From an uncultured Acetatifactor sp. (lineage in GTDB: Bacteria > Bacillota > Clostridia > Lachnospirales > Lachnospiraceae), in contig CAKRYI010000003.1 of the NCBI GenBank assembly GCA_934426825.1, positions 79,556-143,555 of the forward strand: a stretch of 64,000 nucleotides of DNA. The letters are read 5' to 3'. The position numbers and the translations under genes are program-made. Position 1 is the stretch's first letter. Each line of letters opens with the position of its first letter. Shown here one piece after another: positions 17,658-27,400 of the stretch. Under the pieces are notes generated by a model. It saw only the letters and a program-made list of their open reading frames with translations, was not told where the DNA came from and did not search any database.

Positions 17658-20300
17658 ATGGGCAATATTTGTGTAGGGCTGCTGGCTCATGTGGATGCCG
17701 GCAAAACGACATTAGCGGAAGGAATCTTATACACTTGTGGAAATCTCCGGGAACCGGGAAGAGTGGACCATGGAGACGCCTTTTTGGACAATTACGCGTT
17801 AGAGCGTGCAAGAGGAATTACTATTTTTGCCAAACAGGCGCATATTCGCCGGAAAGGCAGGGATATTACACTGTTGGATACACCTGGACATGTGGATTTC
17901 TCGGCGGAGATGGAGCGCACATTACAGGTTTTGGATTATGCGGTTTTGGTTATCAGCGGAGCGGACGGCGTTCAGGGACATGTGGAAACGCTGTGGCGGC
18001 TGTTAAAAAGGTATGAAATCCCTACTTTTTTATTTGTAAATAAGATGGAACAGGAAGGGACGGATAAGGCGGCACGGCTGAAAGAACTGCAAGAGCGGCT
18101 GGACGAACACTGCATTGCTTTTGGAGAGGATGCAGAATCGGGTGACAGGGAAGGCTTTCTGGATACGGCAGCCATGTGCGGGGAAAGTCTCATGGAGGAA
18201 TATTTAGAGACGGGTGAACTCACAAGGGAAAGCCTTGCGGAAGCGATAGCGGACAGAAAAATATTTCCCTGCTATTTCGGTTCTGCACTCAAATTACAGG
18301 GCGTGGAGGAGTTATTGGACGGACTTACCCGGTATGCCCTGACGCCGGAGTATCCGGAGAAGTTTGGCGCAAGGGTATACAAAATCGAGCGTGATACCGC
18401 GGGAAACCGGCTGACATTTCTGAAAGTGACAGGGGGCAGCCTGCAGGTAAAAATGCTGGTGGATAACCACGGCAGCGCAGAAAGTTCCGGAGAGAAATGG
18501 ACGGAGAAGGTGAACCAGATACGCATTTATGACGGTGCAAAATACCGTCTTGCGGACAGTGCCGCCGCCGGGGAAATCTGTGCCGTGACAGGTCTTACCC
18601 GCACTTTTGCGGGACAGGCATTGGGGTATGAGACGGACAACGGACTGCCTGTTTTGGAGCCGGTGCTGACGTATCAGATTCTGCCGCCGGAGGGGAGCGA
18701 CCCGGTCCGGGTATTGGAGCAGCTGCGGCAGTTAGAAGAGGAAGACCCTCTGTTGCATTTAGTCTGGAAGGAAGAGACAGAGGAAATCCATGTACAGGTT
18801 ATGGGTGAGATACAGATTGAAATTTTAAAAAGTCTGATACAGGAGCGTTTCGGGCTGGATGTTACCTTCGGTTCGGGAAGCATTGTATATAAAGAAACGA
18901 TTGCGGAACCGGTGGTTGGAATCGGACATTTTGAGCCTTTGCGCCATTATGCGGAAGTCCACCTGCTTTTGGAACCGGGGGAGCCGGAGAGCGGCTTGCA
19001 GTTTGCGTCTCTGTGCAGTGAGGACGAGCTGGACAAAAACTGGCAGCGTCTGATACTGACTCATTTAGAGGAAAGGGTGCATCCCGGCGTCCTGACCGGT
19101 TCGGAAATTACGGATATGAGGATTGTCCTGATTGCGGGGAGAGCGCACCAGAAGCATACGGAGGGCGGTGATTTCAGGCAGGCAACTTACAGGGCAGTAC
19201 GTCAGGGACTGCGCAGGGCAAAGAGTGTTTTGTTAGAGCCTTTTTTTTCCTTTACACTGGAGGTTCCCACGGAAATGCTGGGGCGTGCCATGTCGGATGT
19301 GAAAAAGATGTACGGAGAATTTGACCCGCCGGAAAACAGGGGCGAGAGAAGTATTTTGACGGGAACGGCTCCGGTGGCATGTATGCGGGATTATCAGCGG
19401 GAAGTCAACACCTACACCAGAGGACTGGGGCGTTTTTCCTGTGTGCTAAAGGGGTATGCTCCCTGCCATAATGCGGAGGAAGTGATTGCCCGGATGCAGT
19501 ATGATGCGGAGGCGGACACGGCAAATCCCACCGGTTCGGTTTTCTGCGCCCACGGAGCAGGATTCGTGGTGGAATGGAACCGGGTGGAAGAGTATGCCCA
19601 TGTGGAGAATAAATGGCACCCGGAGGGTGAAGATAAAACGGCTGCGGAAGAAGCAAAAACGGCAGGGGGACAAAGAAGGAGTGCATCCTCCGGTTATATC
19701 ACACAGGAGGAAATCGAGGAAATTTTCCGGCAGACCTACGGGAAAAAGGCGCAGGACAATCACCGGTTCCGGCGTTATCATAAAAGCGGTGCGGACACAC
19801 AGAGGCAGTCCGCTGCGGGAAACGGCAGCCCAAGCGGTGAAATCCTCCGGAACGGAAATCGGGAGAAAAAGGAAGAGTTCCTTTTGGTGGACGGATATAA
19901 TATTATTTTTGCGTGGGAGGAACTGCGGGAGCTTGCTGCCCGCAACATTGACAGCGCAAGAGACAGGCTCATGGATATTATGAGCAATTATCAGGGCTTT
20001 TTGGGAAGCACGCTGATTCTGGTATATGATGCGTACAAGGTGAAGGGAAATCCCGGAACGGTGATGAAATATCACAATATTCATGTGGTATATACGAAGG
20101 AAGCGGAGACGGCAGATCAGTACATTGAGAAGACGGTTCATGAAATTGGTAAAAAGCATCATGTGACGGTGGCTACTTCCGACGGACTGGAGCAGATGAT
20201 TATCTGGGGAGACGGCGCCATCCGCATGTCCGCCGCGGGATTAAAGCAGGCAGTGGAGGAGGCGGCAAAGCAGCTTCGGGAAGAGTATGGGGTTCAGTGA
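17658..20300 (+). CDS. TetM/EF-G-like translational GTPase fused to a C-terminal YacP/Rae1-type NYN nuclease domain
   Basis: This 880-residue protein has two parts. Residues 1 to about 650 match ribosomal-protection-type GTPases: G1 AHVDAGKTT (10-18), G2 RGITI, G3 DTPGHVDF, and EF-G-like domains III-V ending in LTGTAPVACMRDYQ and LGRFSCVLKGY. The G4 motif is NKME (128-131) where almost all family members have NKxD. After a charged, low-complexity linker, residues about 740-880 form an NYN (PIN-like) nuclease domain with LLVDGYNIIFAW (Asp745), ETADQYIE (Asp820) and ATSDGLEQ (Asp842), matching the three acidic residues of YacP/Rae1. In Bacillus subtilis Rae1 is a separate ribosome-associated nuclease that cuts mRNA at the A site. 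A role in ribosome-linked mRNA cleavage or rescue is inferred. Automated naming as tetracycline resistance would be misleading. Confidence 0.88.
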   Translation: MGNICVGLLAHVDAGKTTLAEGILYTCGNLREPGRVDHGDAFLDNYALERARGITIFAKQAHIRRKGRDITLLDTPGHVDFSAEMERTLQVLDYAVLVISGADGVQGHVETLWRLLKRYEIPTFLFVNKMEQEGTDKAARLKELQERLDEHCIAFGEDAESGDREGFLDTAAMCGESLMEEYLETGELTRESLAEAIADRKIFPCYFGSALKLQGVEELLDGLTRYALTPEYPEKFGARVYKIERDTAGNRLTFLKVTGGSLQVKMLVDNHGSAESSGEKWTEKVNQIRIYDGAKYRLADSAAAGEICAVTGLTRTFAGQALGYETDNGLPVLEPVLTYQILPPEGSDPVRVLEQLRQLEEEDPLLHLVWKEETEEIHVQVMGEIQIEILKSLIQERFGLDVTFGSGSIVYKETIAEPVVGIGHFEPLRHYAEVHLLLEPGEPESGLQFASLCSEDELDKNWQRLILTHLEERVHPGVLTGSEITDMRIVLIAGRAHQKHTEGGDFRQATYRAVRQGLRRAKSVLLEPFFSFTLEVPTEMLGRAMSDVKKMYGEFDPPENRGERSILTGTAPVACMRDYQREVNTYTRGLGRFSCVLKGYAPCHNAEEVIARMQYDAEADTANPTGSVFCAHGAGFVVEWNRVEEYAHVENKWHPEGEDKTAAEEAKTAGGQRRSASSGYITQEEIEEIFRQTYGKKAQDNHRFRRYHKSGADTQRQSAAGNGSPSGEILRNGNREKKEEFLLVDGYNIIFAWEELRELAARNIDSARDRLMDIMSNYQGFLGSTLILVYDAYKVKGNPGTVMKYHNIHVVYTKEAETADQYIEKTVHEIGKKHHVTVATSDGLEQMIIWGDGAIRMSAAGLKQAVEEAAKQLREEYGVQ

Positions 20301-20329
20301 TTGCACTTGTAAAGTGTTTGTGCTACTAT
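20301..20329 (+). promoter_or_regulatory. promoter for the MraY-like gene
   Basis: TTGCAC (20301-20306), a 17-bp spacer and TACTAT (20324-20329) start right after the GTPase-NYN stop codon. The predicted leader of about 105 nt is purine-rich and contains the repeated word ATCCGGAA. Confidence 0.5.
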
Positions 20330-20441
20330 AAAAATATTGTGTTGGAGTAGAAATCCGGAATAAAAATCCGGAACGGAAATGGAATAGAAAATAGAAATAA
20401 GAAAAGTGTATCAGGGAATAGACACACGGATGGGAGCAGAT

Positions 20442-21404
20442 ATGTTACATTTATGGTTGCCGGAAACGCATAGTTCATGGTTGGCTTTTGGAGGAATTCT
20501 TTTTGCCTTTGCGGTGACGGTTTTTGCCACGGCAAAGTTAAGCGGACTTTTGCCGAAGGATGCGGGAAGAGAGTTTGCCCACGACGGCAAGCTGTCTGCC
20601 GGAAAACCGAGGGGAGCCGGCATTATTTTTGTACTTGCCTTTGTGGCGGCGGCGCTGTTGTTTGTGCCCCTCAGTGCAGAGAGGGTTATCTATCTGATTC
20701 TGATTACCATCAGCATGCTGACCGGTTTTCTGGATGATGCGTCCAAGACGCCGTGGGGAGAATACAAAAAAGGATTTCTCGATTTGTGTGTGGCAGCTTT
20801 AGTGGCTCTCACCTTTTTGAAATACAACTCCAATGTGGTGGAGCTTGCCTTGTTTGGCGTGAAATTCACTCTGCCGCCGGTGGTATTTGCCATTCTGACA
20901 GTGGTTCTTGTCTGGACCTCCGTGAATGTCACAAACTGTTCCGACGGAGTGGACGGGCTTTCCGGAACCCTAACCATTATTACGTTAATGACAATTTACT
21001 GCGTTGACCGCATTAAAGGAAAAGAGGAAAATTTCTCTTTTCTTATATTATTGTTTGCCGTCTGTATTCTGGGGTATCTGTGGTACAATGCCACTCCCAG
21101 CCGTCTGATGATGGGAGACGCCGGTTCCAGAGCCATGGGTTTGTTTATCAGTATTGCCATTCTGAAAACAGGGTGCCCTCTCCTCTATATTCCGGTGGCG
21201 CTGGTGCTTATTTTGGACGGCGGACTGGGACTGTTAAAGGTTTCACTGCTCCGTTTTCTGAAAATCCATATTTTGAAAAACGTCAGAACACCGCTGCATG
21301 ACCATGTCAGAAAAGTGTGGAACTGGTCCAATACCCAGACGGTATTCCGCTTTGCCATTATCCAGATTATTTTGGGAGTGGCGGTAGTATACGGTATCCA
21401 GTAA
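20442..21404 (+). CDS. MraY-family phospho-N-acetylmuramoyl-pentapeptide-transferase paralogue
   Basis: This polytopic membrane protein of about 320 residues belongs to the polyprenyl-phosphate sugar-1-phosphate transferase family, which attaches a sugar phosphate from a UDP-sugar to undecaprenyl phosphate. Visible family motifs are GKPRGAGIIF, the Mg-binding LTGFLDDASKT, VNVTNCSDGVDGLSG, LMMGDAGSRAMG, and the C-terminal PLHDHVRK, which corresponds to the HxHH loop of MraY with some changes. Ten or so hydrophobic segments are seen. Possible starts are GTG 20406, ATG 20430 and ATG 20442; the last has GGGAG upstream and is used here. It lies outside any cell-division cluster, so it may be a second MraY or act in another envelope polymer. 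Confidence 0.88.
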   Translation: MLHLWLPETHSSWLAFGGILFAFAVTVFATAKLSGLLPKDAGREFAHDGKLSAGKPRGAGIIFVLAFVAAALLFVPLSAERVIYLILITISMLTGFLDDASKTPWGEYKKGFLDLCVAALVALTFLKYNSNVVELALFGVKFTLPPVVFAILTVVLVWTSVNVTNCSDGVDGLSGTLTIITLMTIYCVDRIKGKEENFSFLILLFAVCILGYLWYNATPSRLMMGDAGSRAMGLFISIAILKTGCPLLYIPVALVLILDGGLGLLKVSLLRFLKIHILKNVRTPLHDHVRKVWNWSNTQTVFRFAIIQIILGVAVVYGIQ

Positions 21405-21427
21405 AGCAGGGAAGGAAGGGGATTTTT

Positions 21428-21931
21428 ATGTATGATGAATTGACACCCAGTGATATTAAAAAGATGGAAGAGGAAATCGAGTACCGGAAACTGGTGGTGC
21501 GTCCCAAGGCATTGGAGGACGTGAAGGAAACCAGAGCGCACGGGGATTTGAGCGAGAATTTCGAGTACCATGCGGCAAAGAAGGTAAAAAATCAGAATGA
21601 GAGCCGGATTCGTTATTTAGAGAGAATGATAAAAACGGCGAAGGTGATTTCCGAGGATTCCGCAACGGACGAGGTGGGCATTAACAACACAGTGACGGTG
21701 GAATTTGTAGATGACGGAACCGTGGAGACGTACAAAATTGTCACCACCGTGCGCGGAAATTCCCTGGAGGGACTGATTAGCAACGAGTCCCCGTTGGGAA
21801 AAGCGCTTTTGGGCAAAAAAGTGGGTGACACCGCCCATGTGCAGGTAAATGATACGGTGGGATATGACGTGCGGATTGTGAAATTTGAGAACACTGTGGA
21901 TGACGGAAGTGATAAACTGAGGAGTTTTTAG
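21428..21931 (+). CDS. greA: GreA/GreB-family transcription elongation factor
   Basis: This 167-residue protein has the N-terminal coiled-coil finger with the family motif ARAHGDLSENFEYHAAK-like (here TRAHGDLSENFEYHAAK) and a C-terminal FKBP-like domain ending in SPLGKALLGKKVGDTAHVQ. Gre factors rescue backtracked RNA polymerase by stimulating transcript cleavage. The start at 21428 follows AAGGAAGGGGA; longer upstream readings overlap the MraY-like gene. It lies 4 bp before the HAD-CPBP gene and may share its transcript. It may be one of several Gre paralogues in the genome, so the symbol is by family. Confidence 0.88.
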   Translation: MYDELTPSDIKKMEEEIEYRKLVVRPKALEDVKETRAHGDLSENFEYHAAKKVKNQNESRIRYLERMIKTAKVISEDSATDEVGINNTVTVEFVDDGTVETYKIVTTVRGNSLEGLISNESPLGKALLGKKVGDTAHVQVNDTVGYDVRIVKFENTVDDGSDKLRSF

Positions 21932-21935
21932 CAAA

Positions 21936-23393
21936 ATGAAAAAGTATCTGCTGTTTGATTTGGACGGTACATTGACAGACCCGAAAATCGGGATTACCAC
22001 CTGTGTACAATATGCGTTAAAATCCTACGGGATAGAGGAACCGGATTTGGATAAGCTGGAGCCTTTTATCGGACCGCCCTTGAAGGACAGTTTCATGCAG
22101 TTTTACGGAATGGATGAAAAACAGGCGGAGGCGGCAATCGAAAAGTACCGGGAGAGATTCCGGGACACCGGCATTTTTGAAAATAAAATCTACAAGGGCG
22201 TACCTGCCATGCTCCGCACTTTGAAAGCAAAGGGCATGTCCCTTGCGGTGGCGTCCAGCAAGCCTACGGTTTTTGTAAAAAGGATTCTGGAGCATTTTCA
22301 TATCGAGCAGTATTTTGACGTGGTAGTGGGAAGTGAGCTGGACGGACGGCTGGGCACCAAGACCGAGGTGGTGCAGGAGGCGCTCAGACAGTTGTTCCCG
22401 GACGGACAAATCCGCAGGGACGAGGTCTATATGATCGGTGACCGCAAATTCGATGTGGAAGGTGCAAGGAATGTGCGGGTGGAGAGTATCGGCGTCGCCT
22501 ACGGCTACGGCAGCATGGAGGAACTCAAAGAGGCGAAGGCGGATTATATTGTGCGTTCCGTACCGGAACTGGAGCAGTTTCTTTTGCGGGGCACGGAAAA
22601 AAATAAGGCGGATATTACACCTTCCCAGAGAATCTGGGCACTGGTGTTCCCGTTGCTCGTATTTTTAATCGTAAGGATGCTGGTTGTGAATGCGCTGGCA
22701 TTGACGGTGCAGTCATTTGCCCCCGGAGAGCCGGTTTCCGGCGATATGGTTACGATTATCACGGCAATTTCCTATCTGGCAGGCGCTGCGGCAGTCTGGG
22801 TGAGAGCGAGACATTTAATCCGCCGGGCGGCGGATGACATGTGGCTGAGCCACTTAAAAGGGGAACCTGTCAGCGCTTATCTGTATCTGGCAATGGTGAC
22901 GTGGGGAGCGGTGCTTGGCTTAAATCTGTTATTTGATTTGACCGGATTCACGGAAAGTTCAGCCTCCTTTCAGAGTGTTGCGGCGGGACAGTATGCCGGT
23001 TCCGTTTTGCTGGGACTTTTGTGTTACGGGGTGATTTCGCCGATAGCGGAGGAACTTTTGTTTCGTGGAATTGTCTATAATTATCTGAAACGGTTTGCGG
23101 CGGTGAAACGGGCGATTCTGTTTTCGGCGCTGTTATTTGGCCTGTATCATATGAATGCGGTGCAGGCGGTATACGGTTTTGTGATTGGCTGCATTATGGC
23201 ATACGGCTATGAGTATTTTGGCACATTCAAAATACCTGTGGCAATTCATATTGTGGCAAATGTGACGGCATATCTTTTGACCTGTTTTGCGGTGTCCCTG
23301 CCGGATGCGGCGGCATGGGCGGTGTGCGCGGTATGCCTGATTCTGGCGGCAGCAGGCGCATGGAAGCTGCACGGGAGAAAGAATATTTTATGA
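21936..23393 (+). CDS. fusion of a HAD phosphatase with a CPBP (CAAX-type) intramembrane protease
   Basis: This 485-residue protein has an N-terminal HAD domain (about 1-215) of the phosphoglycolate-phosphatase type with FDLDGTLTDP, VASSKPTVFV and MIGDRKFDVEGARN. The C-terminal half (about 230-485) has several transmembrane helices and the CPBP/Abi motifs EELLFR (372-377), LLFGLYHMN and AIHIVANVTAYL, which hold the Glu/His active site of Rce1-like glutamic proteases. Nothing suggests a frameshift or sequencing join: the linker is continuous. The combination of a soluble phosphatase and a membrane protease in one chain is unusual. The substrate of neither half is known. Confidence 0.88.
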   Translation: MKKYLLFDLDGTLTDPKIGITTCVQYALKSYGIEEPDLDKLEPFIGPPLKDSFMQFYGMDEKQAEAAIEKYRERFRDTGIFENKIYKGVPAMLRTLKAKGMSLAVASSKPTVFVKRILEHFHIEQYFDVVVGSELDGRLGTKTEVVQEALRQLFPDGQIRRDEVYMIGDRKFDVEGARNVRVESIGVAYGYGSMEELKEAKADYIVRSVPELEQFLLRGTEKNKADITPSQRIWALVFPLLVFLIVRMLVVNALALTVQSFAPGEPVSGDMVTIITAISYLAGAAAVWVRARHLIRRAADDMWLSHLKGEPVSAYLYLAMVTWGAVLGLNLLFDLTGFTESSASFQSVAAGQYAGSVLLGLLCYGVISPIAEELLFRGIVYNYLKRFAAVKRAILFSALLFGLYHMNAVQAVYGFVIGCIMAYGYEYFGTFKIPVAIHIVANVTAYLLTCFAVSLPDAAAWAVCAVCLILAAAGAWKLHGRKNIL

Positions 23394-23418
23394 CGAATGG
23401 GTAGGACAGGGTGGTAAA

Positions 23419-24234
23419 ATGTCTCAAATCAAATTTTCGATTATTGTGGTCTGCCTGAATCCGGCGGAAAAGCTGAACCAGACGCTTAACAGCATATTGT
23501 GTCAGAGCTATGACAATTATGAGGTCATCGTGAAGGACGGCGGCAGCAGGGACGGCTCCATAGAGGGCATGAGGCAGGATAAGCATATCCGGCTGTTTCA
23601 GGAGAAGGATACGGGAATCTATGACGCCATGAATCAGGCGGTTTCCCATGCGGAGGGAGATTATATTCTCTTTTTAAACTGCGGGGATACTTTCTTTGAT
23701 AAGAAAGTGCTGGAGCGTGTTGCGGAGAGTATCGGGCAGAGTGGGAAATCCTCCCGTTTAAAGGTATTTTACGGCAATACCTACAGCTTAAAGAACGACG
23801 TTCTGATTCAGGAAGCCCCCAAGATTACCGGATTTACCTGTTACCGCAATATTCCCTGCCACCAGTCCTGCTTTTATGCAGCGCAGTTGTGCCGGGAAAA
23901 GCCCTATGATTTGCAGTACCGCATCCGGGCGGATTACGACCATTTTCTCTGGTGCTACTATGTGGCAAAGGCAGAGATGCTCTGCATGAATCTGACGGTG
24001 TCCTCCTACGAGGGCGGCGGATATTCCGAGTCAAAAGAGAATCGAAAGAGGGACAACAGGGAACACCGCCTGATTACCACCGCCTATATGGGAAAAGGAG
24101 AGTTGTTCCGCTACCGTCTGATTATGGCGGTGACGCTGGCGCCTCTTCGGAAAATTTGTGCGGAAAATAAATGGTTTTCCGGTTTTTATCAGGGATTAAA
24201 GAAAAAAATATACGGTCGGAACAGAAAAAAATAG
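23419..24234 (+). CDS. family 2 glycosyltransferase
   Basis: This 271-residue GT-A protein has the GT2 start FSIIVVCLNPAEKLNQTLNS, the nucleotide-binding VKDGGSRDGS, DTGIYDAMNQAV and the DXD-like LNCGDTFFD. It lacks transmembrane helices and is the typical length of WcaA/WcaE-like transferases that add one sugar to a surface glycan. The donor and acceptor are unknown. It lies 25 bp after the HAD-CPBP fusion and is the last gene before the gltB promoter region. Confidence 0.88.
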   Translation: MSQIKFSIIVVCLNPAEKLNQTLNSILCQSYDNYEVIVKDGGSRDGSIEGMRQDKHIRLFQEKDTGIYDAMNQAVSHAEGDYILFLNCGDTFFDKKVLERVAESIGQSGKSSRLKVFYGNTYSLKNDVLIQEAPKITGFTCYRNIPCHQSCFYAAQLCREKPYDLQYRIRADYDHFLWCYYVAKAEMLCMNLTVSSYEGGGYSESKENRKRDNREHRLITTAYMGKGELFRYRLIMAVTLAPLRKICAENKWFSGFYQGLKKKIYGRNRKK

Positions 24235-24360
24235 GGATTTTTGCTGTTGAATTGTATTTATACAAGAAGTTTCGTGGCGAAAATAATGCAAATTAACTGC
24301 TAAATCAACTGTAATAATATAAAATGTCAAATAATCTGACAATTCAGCTTAAAGTTTTTA

Positions 24361-24389
24361 TTTACAGATGAGAAAAATGGGTGTATAGT
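24361..24389 (+). promoter_or_regulatory. promoter of the glutamate synthase operon
   Basis: TTTACA (24361-24366), a 17-bp spacer and TATAGT (24384-24389) place the transcript start near 24396, exactly at the foot of the leader hairpin. Confidence 0.7.
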
Positions 24390-24396
24390 ATGTGAA

Positions 24397-24441
24397 AAGG
24401 TCGCAAAGGAGCGCAAAAAGAGCTCTTTGCGACCTTTTTTT
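24397..24441 (+). terminator. intrinsic terminator at the very start of the gltB leader
   Basis: AAGGTCGCAAAG (with an added GAGC/GCTC) pairs with CTTTGCGACCTT, followed by a run of eight T (24434-24441). It lies downstream of the gltB promoter and upstream of its start codon. It can therefore be an attenuator or the end of a short RNA of about 45 nt. It might also act as the terminator of the upstream glycosyltransferase transcript; both roles are possible. Confidence 0.85.
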
Positions 24442-24498
24442 ATGTATGATTTTATCGGTAAGAAAAGCTGTAAAAAGGAAACAGAAAGGAGAAACACA

Positions 24499-27400
24499 AT
24501 GTTTGATGTAAAGAATAATCTCCCACAGGCGCCTCTGCATCGTGAGGCTTTTGAACATGACAACTGCGGTATCGGTGCATGTGTCAATATTAACGGTGAA
24601 AAAACTCGTGCTACCGTGGAGAATGCATTAAAAATTGTTGAAAACCTGGAGCACAGAGCAGGAAAGGATGCGGAGGGAAAGACCGGTGACGGCGTCGGTA
24701 TTCTGACCCAGATTCCCCATAAGTTTTTTGCAAGAGTGACGAAAGCTCTGGGCATAGAAATCGGCGGAGAGAGGGAGTACGGCGTCGGTATGTTCTTTTT
24801 CCCGCAGGATGAGCTTCGCAGAAATCAGGCAAAGAAAATGTTTGAGATTATTGTGGAAAAAGAGGGCATGCAGTTCTTGGGCTGGCGAGAAGTTCCCACT
24901 TTCCCCAATGTGCTCGGACATAAGGCAGTGGAGTGTATGCCTTATATCATGCAGGGCTTTGTGAAAAAACCCGCTCAGGTGGAAAAGGGACTTCCTTTCG
25001 ACAGAAAGTTATATATTGCCAGACGTGTGTTTGAGCAGTCCACAGATGATACCTATGTGGTTTCTTTATCCAGCAGAACCATTGTGTATAAGGGAATGTT
25101 TCTGGTGGGACAGCTTCGTACCTTCTTTGCGGATTTGCAGTGTGAGGACTTTGTATCAGCCATAGCCATGGTGCATTCCCGTTTCTCCACCAATACCAAT
25201 CCGAGCTGGGAGAGAGCACATCCGAACCGTTTCATGGTGCACAACGGTGAGATTAACACCATTCGCGGCAATGCGGACAAGATGCTGGCGCGTGAGGAAA
25301 ATATGGAATCCGAGTATTTAAAGGGGCAGCTTCACAAAGTGCTTCCGGCTATCAACAAGACCGGTTCCGATTCCGCAATGCTGGATAACACACTGGAATT
25401 TTTGGTGATGAACGGCATGGATTTGCCTCTGGCAGTCATGATTACCATTCCGGAGCCTTGGAGCAATGACAAGGCAATGTCCCAGATGAAGAGAGACTTT
25501 TATCAATATTATGCAACCATGATGGAGCCGTGGGACGGCCCCGCGTCCATTCTGTTTTCCGATGGAGATATTATGGGTGCAGTGCTTGACCGCAACGGTC
25601 TGCGTCCTTCCCGGTACCTGATTACGGATGACGGAACGCTGATTCTTTCCTCAGAGGTAGGGGTGCTCGATATTGACCCTACCCGCATTAAGGTAAAAGA
25701 GAGACTCCGCCCCGGCAAAATGCTTCTGGTGGATACCGTACAGGGAAGAGTGATTGACGATGAGGAACTGAAAGAGAAATATGCGTCCAATCAGCCTTAC
25801 GGTGAGTGGCTTGACAGCAACCTGGTGGAATTAAAGCATCTCCATATCCCCAACCAGAGAGTGGAGGAGTACACCTATGAGGACCGTCAGAGACTGCAGA
25901 AGGCATTCGGCTACACTTACGACGAACTGAAAACCAGTATTCTTCCCATGGCAAAGAACGGCAGTGAGGCGATTGCAGCTATGGGCGTGGATACACCGCT
26001 TCCGGTATTGAGCAAGGAACATCACCCGCTGTTCCATTATTTCAAGCAGCTGTTTGCACAGGTTACCAATCCGCCCATTGACGCCATTCGTGAGGAAATT
26101 GTAACCTCTACCACTGTATACATCGGACCGGAGGGAAACCTGCTGGAAGAGATGCCGGAGAACTGCCATGTGCTTCGGGTCAATAATCCGATTCTTACCA
26201 ATACGGATTTACTGAAAATTAAAAATATGAATGTGGAAGGCTTTAAAGTAGAAGTGGTTCCCATCATTTACTATAAGAATACCAGTCTGGAACGTGCCAT
26301 TGACCGTCTGTTCGTTGAGGTTGACAGGGCATACAGAGACGGTGTCAATGTACTGATTCTGTCTGACAGAGGTGTGGATGAAAACCATGTGTCCATTCCT
26401 TCCCTGTTGGCAGTATCCGCGTTGAACCAGTATCTGGTGCGCACAAAGAAGAGAACGAAGGTGGCGCTGATTCTGGAGTCGGGTGAACCGAGAGAGGTAC
26501 ATCATTTTGCAACACTGTTGGGCTACGGTGCCTGCGCAATCAACCCTTATCTGGCACAGGAAACTATCAGGGAGCTGATTGACAGCCATATGCTGGACAA
26601 GGATTACTATGCGGCAGTGGACGATTACAACAATGCGGTTCTCCACGGAATTGTAAAAATTGCTTCCAAAATGGGTATCAGTACCATTCAGTCCTATCAG
26701 GGTTCCCAGATTTTTGAAGCAATCGGCATATCCTCAGAGGTCATTAACAAGTATTTCAGCAACACGGTGAGCCGTGTGGGCGGTATTACCTTAAAGGATA
26801 TTGAGAAGCAGGTGGACGAGCTTCACTCAGAGGCATTTGACCCCTTGGGACTTGGTACGGATTTGACCTTGGACAGCCCCGGTTATCACAAGATGAGAAG
26901 CGGCGGAGACGAGCATTTGTACAATCCGGCAACCATTCACACTTTGCAGGAATCTACCAGACGGGGAGATTACAACCTGTTTAAGCAGTATACCGCAATG
27001 GTGAATGACGAAACCTCCATCAAAAATCTCCGCGGACTGATGGATTTCAACTATCCGAAGAAGGGCGTTCCCATTGAAGAGGTGGAACCGGTGGAGTCCA
27101 TTGTGACAAGATTCAAGACCGGCGCCATGTCCTACGGTTCCATTTCCAAGGAAGCTCATGAAACTATGGCAATCGCCATGAACAGACTGCACGGCAAGAG
27201 CAATTCCGGCGAGGGCGGCGAGGATTTGGAGCGTCTGACTGTCGGAGCGGACGGACTGGACCGCTGCTCGGCAATCAAGCAGGTGGCAAGCGGACGTTTC
27301 GGTGTTACCAGCCGGTATCTGGTAAGTGCTAAGGAAATTCAGATTAAGATGGCACAGGGTGCAAAACCCGGCGAGGGCGGTCATCTTCCCGGCGGAAAGG

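Noticed and set aside
17658..20300. Tetracycline resistance (ribosomal protection) gene
   Set aside because: The GTPase part resembles TetM, but the G4 motif is NKME, the protein has an added nuclease domain, and no mobile element lies nearby.
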